From the NCBI GenBank assembly GCA_024233085.1, contig JACKQC010000028.1, positions 1 through 44,840 on the forward strand: a stretch of 44,840 nucleotides of DNA. The letters run 5' to 3'. The DNA comes from Akkermansiaceae bacterium (GTDB taxonomy: Bacteria; Verrucomicrobiota; Verrucomicrobiia; Verrucomicrobiales; DEV007). The notes under the pieces are model-generated. The model ran no database searches. It was not told the origin of the DNA and worked only from the letters and a program-made list of their open reading frames with translations. Of the stretch, positions 34,365-42,171 are shown in pieces (position 1 is the stretch's first letter; each line of letters opens with the position of its first letter). The position numbers were made by a program, and so were the translations under genes.

Positions 34365-34480
34365 GGAGCGAGATGGGGGACCGGACGCCTCGCGAGCGAG
34401 AAGTCGCGACCTCGGAGCGAGGCCAAGGTGTCCGGGCTACAAACCCGGCGGCCGATTGTAATGTCGGTCGCCGTGTCGAA

Positions 34481-34497
34481 GGCGGAAACTTTCCGCC
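34481..34497. repeat. Hairpin abutting the start codon of the next gene
   Basis: GGCGGAA (34481-34487) and TTCCGCC (34491-34497) form a 7-bp stem with a 3-nt loop that ends at the base before the ATG at 34498. It occupies the place of a ribosome binding site. The whole spacer 34365-34497 is otherwise palindrome-rich. Confidence 0.7.
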
Positions 34498-34875
34498 ATG
34501 AATGCATCGATGGTGTTTGGCACTGGCGTTCTGCCGGCCCTCGGCCTGATGGCGGTAATTGGCGGCCTTTTGTCCGCGAAAACATGGGGGGACCGCCTGG
34601 TCTCGATGATGATTGCCTTTGTGATGCTGATGATGAGCTGGCTGATGGTGGGCGGCGTGCTTTACATTCTGGTCAATGTCGCCACGGATGTCTGGCGGGA
34701 GTTGGGGGACGATCCGGTGACCGTGCCGGCGCGCATCCTGGCCACGAAGGGGCTCACTTTCGCCCTGCTGCTCTTCCTCTACGGTCGCCACATCGTCGAC
34801 GAATGGCGTTCGGGGGCCTCCGGTCCCAGGCTGGGGGTCGGCGGGGTGAAAATCGGCGGCTATCCGCTTCGATGA
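34498..34875 (+). CDS. Small membrane protein of unknown function (125 aa)
   Basis: I do not recognise this protein. It has three likely membrane helices: residues about 5-24 (MVFGTGVLPALGLMAVIGGL), 35-60 (VSMMIAFVMLMMSWLMVGGV) and 82-95 (KGLTFALLLFLYG). The short C-terminal tail (LGVGGVKIGGYPLR) is Gly-rich. No Shine-Dalgarno sequence is visible because a hairpin directly precedes the ATG; the ATG at 34510 is an alternative start. It converges on another small membrane protein gene, with the palindromic repeat copy d between them. Confidence 0.55.
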   Translation: MNASMVFGTGVLPALGLMAVIGGLLSAKTWGDRLVSMMIAFVMLMMSWLMVGGVLYILVNVATDVWRELGDDPVTVPARILATKGLTFALLLFLYGRHIVDEWRSGASGPRLGVGGVKIGGYPLR

Positions 34876-34882
34876 AGATCGA

Positions 34883-34919
34883 GGCAACAGGGTTGAGTCG
34901 CCCGCCTAACCCTGTTGCC
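34883..34919. repeat. AACAGGGTT-type palindromic repeat, copy d
   Basis: GGCAACAGGGTT (34883-34894) and AACCCTGTTGCC (34908-34919) form a perfect 12-bp stem with a 13-nt loop. It starts 8 bp after one stop codon and overlaps the end of the convergent gene at 34906. Confidence 0.95.
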
Positions 34920-35397
34920 CCGCCTCGGAACGTTTGGCGAGATCGTTGATGACGATCAGGTAGGCGATCAGGAGGACGAAGAAGGCGAGGCTGATCAGGA
35001 CATTGAGGATCTGGACGAGGGTGTTGGGAACGAACTGCGCCGCGTTCGAGACGGCGTGCGTGGTCGCCAAAACGAATCCGATCCGCGCGCCGCAGCCGCC
35101 TTGGGAGAAGTCGTTCCGGGCCTCGAAGTGCGTCTTCCACCCCGTCGAAAGCCGGCGCGTCAGCACGAAAAGCCACCAGATGTTGAAGAGGGGAATCACC
35201 TGAAGCCAGACGAGTCCGGGAGCGAGGCGGCGGTGCTCCGTCGGAACGCGGGCGGCGTTTCGCCACAAGTAGAAACAGATGATGGCCCAAATCCCGAGGT
35301 AGAGGATCAGCACGCAGGTGCCGACCAGGATCAGGGCCTCGGGCGGCATTTGGCGCGTCAGGCGAAACAGGGTCTCGAAGTCGGGAGTATCGGTCAT
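34906..35397 (-). CDS. Four-helix membrane protein of unknown function (163 aa)
   Basis: An integral membrane protein with hydrophobic helices at about 18-44 (ALILVGTCVLILYLGIWAII), 60-80 (APGLVWLQVIPLFNIWWLFV), 105-130 and 134-152 (VLISLAFFVLLIAYLIVIND). The segment LQVIPLFNIWW recurs in small uncharacterised membrane proteins of related bacteria. No catalytic motif is seen. It follows the dus gene on the same strand, its ATG lying 9 bp beyond that gene's stop, so the two are probably co-transcribed. The last residues (GQQG) are encoded within palindromic repeat copy d. Confidence 0.65.
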   Translation of the reverse strand: MTDTPDFETLFRLTRQMPPEALILVGTCVLILYLGIWAIICFYLWRNAARVPTEHRRLAPGLVWLQVIPLFNIWWLFVLTRRLSTGWKTHFEARNDFSQGGCGARIGFVLATTHAVSNAAQFVPNTLVQILNVLISLAFFVLLIAYLIVINDLAKRSEAGQQG

Positions 35398-35406
35398 GGG
35401 TTTCGA

Positions 35407-36426
35407 TCAGGCGGCCGCGGCCGGGGCCGGAGCGGCGGGTTGGGATTCGGCGTGGGAAAGATGCTCGGCGGCGATGTCCTCCAGCTCGGCGAGGGATTCC
35501 ACCGTGGAAAAGCGGACCCGCAGTCGCTTGCCGCCGGGCAAACCGTGCGAGTAAGCCATCAGGCGCGAGCGCATGGCGCGCATGGTGGTCAGCTCGCGGC
35601 CGTGGCGGCCCCACTCGAGCGCCAGGCGCGCGTGGCGGAGCATCAGCGACCAGCGTTCCTCGGCGGAAACGGGCGGGGGCGTTTCTCCCCGGGAGAGGAA
35701 GTGTTTCGCCTCGCGGAAAATCCACGGATGCCGCATGGCGGCGCGGCCGATCATCACCCCCCGCACGGCGGTGGCGTCGCGGCGTCGCGCGATCTCCGCG
35801 CCGCTGTCGAGGTCGCCGTTGCCGATGACGGGAATGCTCACCGCCTCCGCGCAGCGGGCGATGGTTTCCCAGTCGGCTTCGCCCGAATAGCCCTGGGAAC
35901 GCGTCCGTCCGTGCACGGCGATGGCCTGGATGCCGCGACCCTCCAGGAGGCGGCACACCTCCGGGGCGTTGATGGACTGCGCGTCCCAGCCGATCCGGAT
36001 CTTCGCGGTCACGGGCACGCGGTCGCCCACGCCGCCGGCGATGGCGCCCGCCACGGAGGCGAGCAGGGGACAGTCCTTCAGCAGCGAGGAGCCGCCGTTT
36101 TTCGCCACCACCTTGTTGACGGGGCAGCCGAAGTTGATGTCGATGAAGTCCGGGCGCTTCCAGTCGATGATCTTGCGCGCCGCCTCGGCCATGCGCGGGC
36201 CGTCGGCGCCGAAGAGCTGCACGCCCACCGGGCGCTGCGCGTCGTCGAACTCCGTGTAGGAACGCGTCCGCTCGTCGGCGCGGAGGATGCCCTCCGCCGA
36301 GACGAATTCGGTCACCATCACGTCGGCCCCGAGTTCCTTGCACAGCCGGCGAAACACCCGGTCCGTCACTCCCGCCATCGGGGCGAGGTAGAGCGGGAAA
36401 GCGCCGTTCTGGAACCAGGGAAGCAT
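35407..36426 (-). CDS. tRNA-dihydrouridine synthase (339 aa)
   Basis: A cytosolic flavoenzyme of the Dus family that reduces uridine to dihydrouridine in the tRNA D-loop. The FMN-binding start LAPMAGVTD (about 14-22) is followed by VQLFGADG, the catalytic INFGCPVNKVVAKNGGSSLL with Cys101, VTAKIRIGWD, AVHGRTRSQGYSG with the conserved HGR, IPVIGNGDL and GVMIGRAAMRHPWIF. This is the full DusB-like layout with normal length. The C-terminal tail is Ala/Pro-rich. The downstream membrane protein gene starts 9 bp after the stop. Whether it is strictly DusB cannot be told without alignment. Confidence 0.95.
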   Translation of the reverse strand: MLPWFQNGAFPLYLAPMAGVTDRVFRRLCKELGADVMVTEFVSAEGILRADERTRSYTEFDDAQRPVGVQLFGADGPRMAEAARKIIDWKRPDFIDINFGCPVNKVVAKNGGSSLLKDCPLLASVAGAIAGGVGDRVPVTAKIRIGWDAQSINAPEVCRLLEGRGIQAIAVHGRTRSQGYSGEADWETIARCAEAVSIPVIGNGDLDSGAEIARRRDATAVRGVMIGRAAMRHPWIFREAKHFLSRGETPPPVSAEERWSLMLRHARLALEWGRHGRELTTMRAMRSRLMAYSHGLPGGKRLRVRFSTVESLAELEDIAAEHLSHAESQPAAPAPAAAA

Positions 36427-36542
36427 CGTTTTTTGTCGCGGGGGAAAAGGCTGGAAGACCGCGTGCCCAAGGTAGCGCCGGAGACGAGGCGGGGCAAATT
36501 TCGGCCCTTGCCGCTCCCGGTTTTCTGGCGCATGGATGGCCC

Positions 36543-37124
36543 ATGTTGAAAAGCCGCCGCCGTCTCGTCGCTGCGATCGCCTTGGTCGTCCTGCTGCCGA
36601 CCGCCGTGTGGATCGCGCTCTACCTGGCCGGCGCCGCTCCCGCGCCGGGACAGCCTCTCAAGCCGCCTTTCAACCTCTCCGACCGCCTTTCCACCCTCAT
36701 CGTCGAGGAAACGGAGGCCGGCGGGGTCGGCGTCGTCTTCGAGCGCGGCGAAGGCGGGGAACCCGTCCGGCTGGGCGCCGAGGAATTCCTTCGCGAAGTC
36801 AAAAGCCGCCAGCCGAAGCAGCGCTTCTTCCGCCTGATCGATGTCACCTCGTGGACCGGGGTGCTGTGGTTCTTCTTCGGGCTCGCCGCGCAGGCCACCT
36901 TCACCGCCCGCATGCTCGTGCAGTGGTGGGCGGCGGAAAAGGCGAAGTCCGCCGTGGTGCCGCCGATGTTCTGGTGGCTCAGCCTCGCCGGCGCCTCGAT
37001 GCTGATGATCTATTTCATCTGGCGCAAGGAAGTCGTCGGTTTTCTCGGCCAATCGACCGGCTGGTTCATCTACATCCGCAATCTCTGGTTCATCTACGGC
37101 CACGCCGACCGCGACCGCGACTGA
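36543..37124 (+). CDS. LAB_N domain (lipid-A-disaccharide synthase N-terminal-like) membrane protein (193 aa)
   Basis: A membrane protein with an N-terminal helix (about 8-28), a soluble loop and a C-terminal LAB_N domain (about 98-190): FFFGLAAQATFTARMLVQWW, then SAVVPPMFWWLSLAGASMLM, YFIWRKE and STGWFIYIRNLWFI. Small LAB_N proteins are typically found beside a GT2 dolichol-phosphate-mannose-synthase-like enzyme and a GT39/ArnT-like transferase. Here those two lie on the opposite strand, convergent, 10 bp away. The three are likely to cooperate in making and using a lipid-linked sugar for envelope glycan or lipid A modification. Confidence 0.85.
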   Translation: MLKSRRRLVAAIALVVLLPTAVWIALYLAGAAPAPGQPLKPPFNLSDRLSTLIVEETEAGGVGVVFERGEGGEPVRLGAEEFLREVKSRQPKQRFFRLIDVTSWTGVLWFFFGLAAQATFTARMLVQWWAAEKAKSAVVPPMFWWLSLAGASMLMIYFIWRKEVVGFLGQSTGWFIYIRNLWFIYGHADRDRD

Positions 37125-37134
37125 GCGTCCCCGC

Positions 37135-37929
37135 TCAGCCCCGTTCGATGGGCGGGAAATGCACCTTGCGCTTCAGCAGCCAGCAGACGCCCACCAGATC
37201 GTAGAGCCCGCGCAGCGCCCGCTCCCAGTTGGTGTACTTCGAGATTCCCGCCGAGCGCGGGCGATGATTGACATCGATTTCCGCCAACCGCAGGCCGGCC
37301 CGTGTGAAGATGGCGGGCAAAAAGCGGTGCAACCCGTTGAACGGCACCAGCAGATCCACGCAGTCTTTGCGGAAGGCCTTCAGCGAGCAACCCGTGTCGC
37401 TGATCCCGTCCTGGATGAAGGTCCGCCGCACCCGGTTGGCGATCCGCGAGGCCGCCCGCCGGCTCCAGGTGTCCTGGCGCTTCGCCCGGCGTCCGCAGGC
37501 GACGTCGCATTCGTCCGCCGCCACCGCCGCGACCAGTTTGCCGATGTCGGCGGGGTCGTTCTGCCCGTCCCCGTCCATCAGCACGCAGATGTCGCCCGCC
37601 GCCGCCCGCAGTCCCGCGTAAACCGCCGCGCTTTGGCCGCGGTTCTCGGTCAGGCGCAGCGCCGTCACGCCGGGGATGGCCCGCATCGTTTCCCAGGTCG
37701 CGTCCCGGCTGCCGTCGTCGATGGCCAGGATCTCCGCGTCCGGTTGGGCGGCGAGGATTTCCCGCAGGACGGACTCGACACATTCCTCCTCGTTGTAAAA
37801 GGGCACGATCACCGAGACGGCCGGAGTCTTTCCGGTGGACTCGTCCCCCGCCTCGCCGCGCAGGCCCCGCGTCTGGGGAAAGGGCGAGCGGCGCGAGCCG
37901 GATTCGGAATCGGAGGCGGCGGATTTCAT
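37135..37929 (-). CDS. Family 2 glycosyltransferase, DPM1/ArnC-like (264 aa)
   Basis: A GT-A fold enzyme that should transfer a sugar from a nucleotide donor to a polyprenyl phosphate. After a disordered, charged 35-residue leader comes SVIVPFYNEEECVESVL, then LAIDDGSRDATWE, ENRGQSAAVYAGLRAA, and the metal site LMDGDGQNDP (DGDGQ at 119-123). The later AGISKYTNWERALRGLYDL matches the membrane-proximal helix of DPM1-like proteins. There are no C-terminal membrane helices. The ATG overlaps the stop of the GT39 gene by 4 bp (37926-37929), so the two are translationally coupled. Confidence 0.92.
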   Translation of the reverse strand: MKSAASDSESGSRRSPFPQTRGLRGEAGDESTGKTPAVSVIVPFYNEEECVESVLREILAAQPDAEILAIDDGSRDATWETMRAIPGVTALRLTENRGQSAAVYAGLRAAAGDICVLMDGDGQNDPADIGKLVAAVAADECDVACGRRAKRQDTWSRRAASRIANRVRRTFIQDGISDTGCSLKAFRKDCVDLLVPFNGLHRFLPAIFTRAGLRLAEIDVNHRPRSAGISKYTNWERALRGLYDLVGVCWLLKRKVHFPPIERG

Positions 37930-39575
37930 CGGGCAGGGGAAGCGGCCTCGGGCGTCGAGCCGGCCGGAATGGGGGACTTTTCGGCTTTGGCGCCCGGATT
38001 GTCCAGTTTTCGGGGCCATTTCTTCAGATTTCGCCCCAGATAGACCCGGTAGTAGACCTCGTCGTGGGCGCTGACCCGCGCCACCACCTCGCCGAGCGGC
38101 TCCAGCGAGTCGAAGCCGCCCTGAAAGCGATACGGCATCGTTCGGCCCCGGTCCGGCAGGAACACCAGCGCGTCCCAGCCCATTTTCCCGTCCGCGACCG
38201 GGTCGGGCCACAGTTCGTATTGCGAATGCAGTCCCTCCCGCAGATCCCAGCGATAGACCCTGGGCTGACCTTTCAGGTAGAAGGCCAGTTGGCTCGAGTG
38301 ATAGCGGTGCCCCATCACGATGACGAGGGTCCGGTCCGGATTCGGCGCCCGGTCGAGAAAGGCCGAGGCTTCGCGTCCGGCCAGCTTCGCGCCCCGGAGC
38401 CGCTGGAGCGGGTCCAGCTTCGGATGGCCGGCGTAGCCCGCCAGATCCAGCGCCGGCGGCAGCAGGTAGCCCACCGCCACGAGGGCGAAGCCCACTCCCA
38501 GCGCCGGTCGCGCCCAGCGCCGCCACGACTCCGGGAGACGCGGCACCTGAGCCACGCCCGCCGCCCAGCCCGCCAGCAGCACCAGCGCCGCCACGTAATA
38601 GACCGCCGGCCAGTTCGGCAGCATGTCCTGCCGCAGCGCCATCAGATACATCGCCACCAGGGCCGGCGCGCTGAAGATCACGAGAAACCGTTCCCCGTCC
38701 CCGAGTTGGCGCAGTCCCCGCAGACCCGCGAAGGCCAGCGCCGTCGCGAGGAACCAGATCAGGGGCGACGCCACCAGCCCCGCCTGGCTCGCCGCGAAAA
38801 CCAGCAGCGACACCCCGAAAGGATCGCCCGAGCCCTCCGCCGCCACCTGTCCTTTCGTGTGGGAAAAGGTGATCCACCCGTGCTCGGCGTTCCACAGCAC
38901 CGGGGGGATCAGAAAGAGCAGCGACACGCCGACCGCCGCCCAGAGGCGCCCGTCGGCCAGCTTGCGCCGCCGCGTTTCCCGGTCCGGCACCGTCGCGAGG
39001 AAAAGGATCGCCAGCACCGGAAAGACCAGCATCATCTGCTTGCCCAGGTATCCCAGTCCCAGCGTCAGCGTCAGGCCCGCCAGCGACGGCGCCGGCCGCC
39101 TGTCCGTGAACCAGCGCCAGAAAAACAGCAGCGACGCCGTCCAGCACAGCACCAGCGGGGCGTCGATCGTCAGCAGTTGCGAGAGCAGCACGTTGGCCGG
39201 CAGCGCCAGGGCGAAAAGCAGCGCCCACAGCCCCGCGCGCGCTCCAAAGATCGACCGCCCCAGCAGGAAAGTCGCGACCAGCGACCCCGTTCCCAGCAGC
39301 ACCGACGCCAGCCGGATCGCCACCGTGTGCGGTCCTCCGACCGCGGTGACCAGCCCCATCAGCCACGCGATGAGCGGCGGCTTCGAGAAATAGCCCATCG
39401 CCGGGCGCCGTCCCCAGTCCCAGTAATAGGCCTCGTCTCCCGCGAGATCGAGCGGGTAGATCACGACGTAGAGCACCCGGAAAAGCGTCGCTCCCAGGAT
39501 CAGCCACCAGGCCAGCCGCGCCGGATCGCGGGGAGAGGTCGTGTCGGGCGCGGGCGTCGGATCGGCGGCGGGCAT
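37926..39575 (-). CDS. Family 39 (ArnT/PMT-like) membrane glycosyltransferase (549 aa)
   Basis: A polytopic GT-C enzyme using a lipid-linked sugar as donor on the periplasmic side. The first periplasmic loop has the catalytic acidic pair in LAGDEAYYWDWGRRPAMGYF (Asp47, Glu48), followed by KPPLIAW. About ten hydrophobic helices fill residues 20-410, and a soluble periplasmic C-terminal domain follows (VIVMGHRYHSSQLAFYL). The architecture matches ArnT-like lipid A glycosyltransferases; the sugar and acceptor are unknown. The GT2 partner overlaps its 3' end, and the LAB_N gene is nearby. Confidence 0.92.
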   Translation of the reverse strand: MPAADPTPAPDTTSPRDPARLAWWLILGATLFRVLYVVIYPLDLAGDEAYYWDWGRRPAMGYFSKPPLIAWLMGLVTAVGGPHTVAIRLASVLLGTGSLVATFLLGRSIFGARAGLWALLFALALPANVLLSQLLTIDAPLVLCWTASLLFFWRWFTDRRPAPSLAGLTLTLGLGYLGKQMMLVFPVLAILFLATVPDRETRRRKLADGRLWAAVGVSLLFLIPPVLWNAEHGWITFSHTKGQVAAEGSGDPFGVSLLVFAASQAGLVASPLIWFLATALAFAGLRGLRQLGDGERFLVIFSAPALVAMYLMALRQDMLPNWPAVYYVAALVLLAGWAAGVAQVPRLPESWRRWARPALGVGFALVAVGYLLPPALDLAGYAGHPKLDPLQRLRGAKLAGREASAFLDRAPNPDRTLVIVMGHRYHSSQLAFYLKGQPRVYRWDLREGLHSQYELWPDPVADGKMGWDALVFLPDRGRTMPYRFQGGFDSLEPLGEVVARVSAHDEVYYRVYLGRNLKKWPRKLDNPGAKAEKSPIPAGSTPEAASPAR

Positions 39576-39682
39576 TCGGGAAGACAGAAACGGAGGAAAA
39601 GGGGGCCTTGGGGCTCGCTCAGACTACGCGCCCGAGTCGAATACACAAGCGGTTCGGGGGCCCGGTTCGAGGGCCGGTGACT

Positions 39683-39715
39683 GAACAGGGTTGAGTCGGT
39701 GACCCAACCCTGTTG
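39683..39715. repeat. AACAGGGTT-type palindromic repeat, copy e
   Basis: 33-nt copy with arms AACAGGGTT (39684-39692) and AACCCTGTT (39706-39714). It lies 31 bp beyond the stop of the TPR protein gene (minus strand) and upstream of the GT39 gene. Confidence 0.92.
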
Positions 39716-39746
39716 GGTCGGGCCGGGCCTTCCGTCGATCCGCCGC

Positions 39747-40481
39747 TCACCGCCGGCTCAGCCAGAAAATCAGGCCGCCGACCAGGGCCAGCGCGATCAG
39801 CAGGACCACGATCAGGGTGAGCGTCTGCGAGGAGGACGAGGAAGGCGGCCGGGCGCCTTTCCCGCCGCGCCGGCCGGCGGGGCCTCGCTTCGCCCCGGCG
39901 GCGCCGGTCTTGGGAATCTCGACGGTGGCGACCTTGAGGAGGCGCTGGGTCTTGGCGGACTGGGCGCGCTTGCGGTCGTGGAGCTTGACGGTGGGGGCGT
40001 TGGGGTTGACGCCGATCTGTTGCTCCATCTCGCGGTCGCGGAATTCGGGGCGCAGCTCGACGGCGCGCCGGTAATGCTCGCGGGCCTTGGCGCCGTTGCC
40101 CTGCACGGCGTAAACGTCGGCGCAGGCGAGGTGGGCCTTGGGATCGTCGGGATTGGCGGAGATCATGCCGTTGAGCAGGGTGACGGCGGTCAGCGGATTC
40201 GCGCGCCGATACACCTCCACCATCTTGTAGAGGTGCGAGGGATCGACGGGCATGGCGGGCGCGGCCGCGATGGTGGCGACGGCCTCGTCGTAGTCGCCGC
40301 GCCGGATCAGGGTGTCGAGCAACTCCGCCCGGGTATCCCAATCCTCGGGGTAGTGGGCGAGCATCTCGCGGACAAACTGTTCGCCGGGGTCCAAGTCGGG
40401 GTTTCGGTCGCGGGGGAGGGGAAAAGGCGGAGAGGGAAGGGGGGAGCCCGGCGAGTCCGCCGGGAACCCGCCGCCAAGCAT
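39747..40481 (-). CDS. TPR protein with C-terminal membrane anchor (244 aa)
   Basis: A cytosol-facing helical repeat protein. TPR-like units appear at about 35-150 (ELLDTLIRRGDYDEAVATI, LYKMVEVYRRANPLTAVTLL, AHLACADVYAVQGNGAKARE). A basic, Gly/Ser-rich linker and one C-terminal helix (TLTLIVVLLIALALVGGLIF) followed by WLSRR form a tail anchor. No enzyme motif is visible. The frame is open upstream to a TTG at 40523, but the ATG at 40481 is preferred. It is divergent from the four-CxxC protein gene at 40680; the 198-bp gap between them holds no obvious site. Confidence 0.75.
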   Translation of the reverse strand: MLGGGFPADSPGSPLPSPPFPLPRDRNPDLDPGEQFVREMLAHYPEDWDTRAELLDTLIRRGDYDEAVATIAAAPAMPVDPSHLYKMVEVYRRANPLTAVTLLNGMISANPDDPKAHLACADVYAVQGNGAKAREHYRRAVELRPEFRDREMEQQIGVNPNAPTVKLHDRKRAQSAKTQRLLKVATVEIPKTGAAGAKRGPAGRRGGKGARPPSSSSSQTLTLIVVLLIALALVGGLIFWLSRR

Positions 40482-40679
40482 CCCGGAGCTTACCGGTTGG
40501 CGCGGAACTTGGGCAAGCCCCAAATGCGGGAAAATCCTCGCCGGCGGCCGCCGGGGAGCGCCGAATTTTCAGCCGCCGGTTGACGAGGGCCGTGACGCGG
40601 AGCGAGATTACGCGGCGAAAGGCGGCGGCGGCGCGCCGATGTCACGGACCGCGCGGCCTTTCCGACCGACTCTCCCTCC

Positions 40680-41267
40680 ATGAACGATCCCGAATTCCCC
40701 GAAGACGACCACGATTTCGCCTCCCATTCCGGTGACGGCGGCGGCGAGGAGAGCGCCGGGCCGGCGCGGCCGATCCCGGTGGAGCTTCATTCGTTTTACG
40801 AGGACCGGCCCTTCCGTTCCTGCACGCGCTGCGGGGAGGCGCTGGAGTTTTTCGAGGAGGGCTACCGGGTGTCGAAGATCCACCGGGAGTCGGAGGTGCT
40901 CTTCGAATACGCCCTGTGCCTGCCCTGCCTGAAGAACCTCTACGAGGAATCGTCCGAGGAATCGCGGGAGCGGCTGATGCGCTTCCAGATGGAGCGCTAC
41001 CGCGAGGTGTCCGGGTTCGAGGAGTGCGTGTTTTGCGACACCTGGCGGCCGGGCGAGGGACGGGCGGAGTACGGCCTGATCGGCATCTGCCTGGGCCTGG
41101 ACCTGCTGGAGAGCAATCTGGTCTGCGGCGGCTGCATGGAGGCCATGAGCGCGCTGGTCTCGGAGCAGACCCGCAAGTCCTGGGACCGCTTTGTGGAGGA
41201 GAACTTCCCCGGCGTGCCGGCCGGCTTCGAGCCGATGCCGATCCGCGGGCCGGTGTCCCTGGTCTGA
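40680..41267 (+). CDS. Four-CxxC putative zinc-binding protein of unknown function (195 aa)
   Basis: I do not recognise the family. After an acidic, disordered N-terminus the protein has four regularly spaced Cys pairs: CTRC (48-51), CLPC (80-83), CVFC (116-119) and CGGC (149-152). Between the first two pairs and between the last two, the spacing is about 30 residues, as if the protein were an internal duplication of a treble-clef or ribbon unit binding two metal ions. The acidic helix between them (NLYEESSEESRERLMRFQM) could mediate contacts. No signal peptide is present, so it should be cytosolic. It is transcribed alone, divergent from a TPR gene and convergent with the next gene. Confidence 0.7.
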   Translation: MNDPEFPEDDHDFASHSGDGGGEESAGPARPIPVELHSFYEDRPFRSCTRCGEALEFFEEGYRVSKIHRESEVLFEYALCLPCLKNLYEESSEESRERLMRFQMERYREVSGFEECVFCDTWRPGEGRAEYGLIGICLGLDLLESNLVCGGCMEAMSALVSEQTRKSWDRFVEENFPGVPAGFEPMPIRGPVSLV

Positions 41268-41295
41268 GGAAAAACCGGGGCGCCCCGCCGCTTCC

Positions 41296-42147
41296 TCAGC
41301 GGGAGCGGATGTCCATGGCGCGGGCGGCGGAGACGGGCCGGACGCTGATCTCGGCCTGCTCGGGCACGATGACCATGGGATTCTCGTCATAGAGCAGCTT
41401 CTCGAATATCATCCACACGCTGCCCGTGTCGTCGGGGCTCAGGGAGCGCGAGCCGAACTGGCGCCGCACCTTGACGACGTTCTCCCGGGAGATGGCGATC
41501 TCCAGCGCGAACTGCTGCTGGCCGGGCTCGCCGAAGGTCGGGTCCACGCGGCGCATGGCTTCGTTGAGCGTGACGATGGGGGCGAAGAGTTCCTGGTAGG
41601 CGACCCGGCCGTCGACGACCTTGGGCATCTCCGGCTCGGGCAGGGTCAGCTTCACCTCGAGGCTCAGCGTTCCCTTGGGCTGGTTGGAGACCATGTCGGG
41701 GTTCTCCTTCATCAGCTCCTCGTTGAAGGGGATGGAGAAAAAGCCGTTGGCGTCGATCTTCAGCGGCTGCGGCGAGGTGGTCCGGTCGAGGAACAGCTCG
41801 ATCGCCGACACCGGCACGCCCGTCTTGCTGGAGATCTTCAGCATGAACACCGTGGCGTCCGGCGGCTGGGAGGCGTCGCTCTGGGCGATCTTGATGACCT
41901 CGCTGTAGGGGAGCTTCGCCAGATTGTCGAGGTCGATCTCCCCGGCGGCGGCGGGCGGACGCAGCAGCGCGGGCGGCGGGACATTGGCGCCCGAGGGCGC
42001 GGGCGGCGCGGCGGGGGTGGATGGCGCCGGGGCGCCGCCCACGGCCCCGGTCCGCACCTGGGCGCTGACGGTGGCCGCCGCGAACAGGCAGGCGGCGTGG
42101 ACCATGGCAGATAGGCTCCGAAACATGACGCGGTAAAATGCCGTCAT
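41296..42147 (-). CDS. Exported protein of unknown function (283 aa)
   Basis: A secreted protein with a signal peptide (hydrophobic core AMVHAACLFAAATVSAQ) and a Pro/Ala-rich linker (about 32-65). The rest is a beta-strand-rich domain (VFMLKISSKTGVPVSAIELFL, KGTLSLEVKLTLPEP, FALEIAISRENVVKVRRQFG). No known catalytic motif is visible. In-frame ATGs at 42126 and 42105 are alternative starts, since the signal core follows the third. It begins 24 bp after the stop of the MBL-fold hydrolase gene on the same strand, so an operon is likely. Confidence 0.65.
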   Translation of the reverse strand: MTAFYRVMFRSLSAMVHAACLFAAATVSAQVRTGAVGGAPAPSTPAAPPAPSGANVPPPALLRPPAAAGEIDLDNLAKLPYSEVIKIAQSDASQPPDATVFMLKISSKTGVPVSAIELFLDRTTSPQPLKIDANGFFSIPFNEELMKENPDMVSNQPKGTLSLEVKLTLPEPEMPKVVDGRVAYQELFAPIVTLNEAMRRVDPTFGEPGQQQFALEIAISRENVVKVRRQFGSRSLSPDDTGSVWMIFEKLLYDENPMVIVPEQAEISVRPVSAARAMDIRSR

Positions 42148-42171
42148 TGGCGCGGGCCGTCGAGCGCGTTT

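Noticed and set aside
37930..39507. Extended frame upstream of the GT2 gene
   Set aside because: It overlaps the GT39 gene out of frame and has Gly/Ala/Arg-rich composition; the GT2 start at 37929 with a 4-bp overlap is the natural one.
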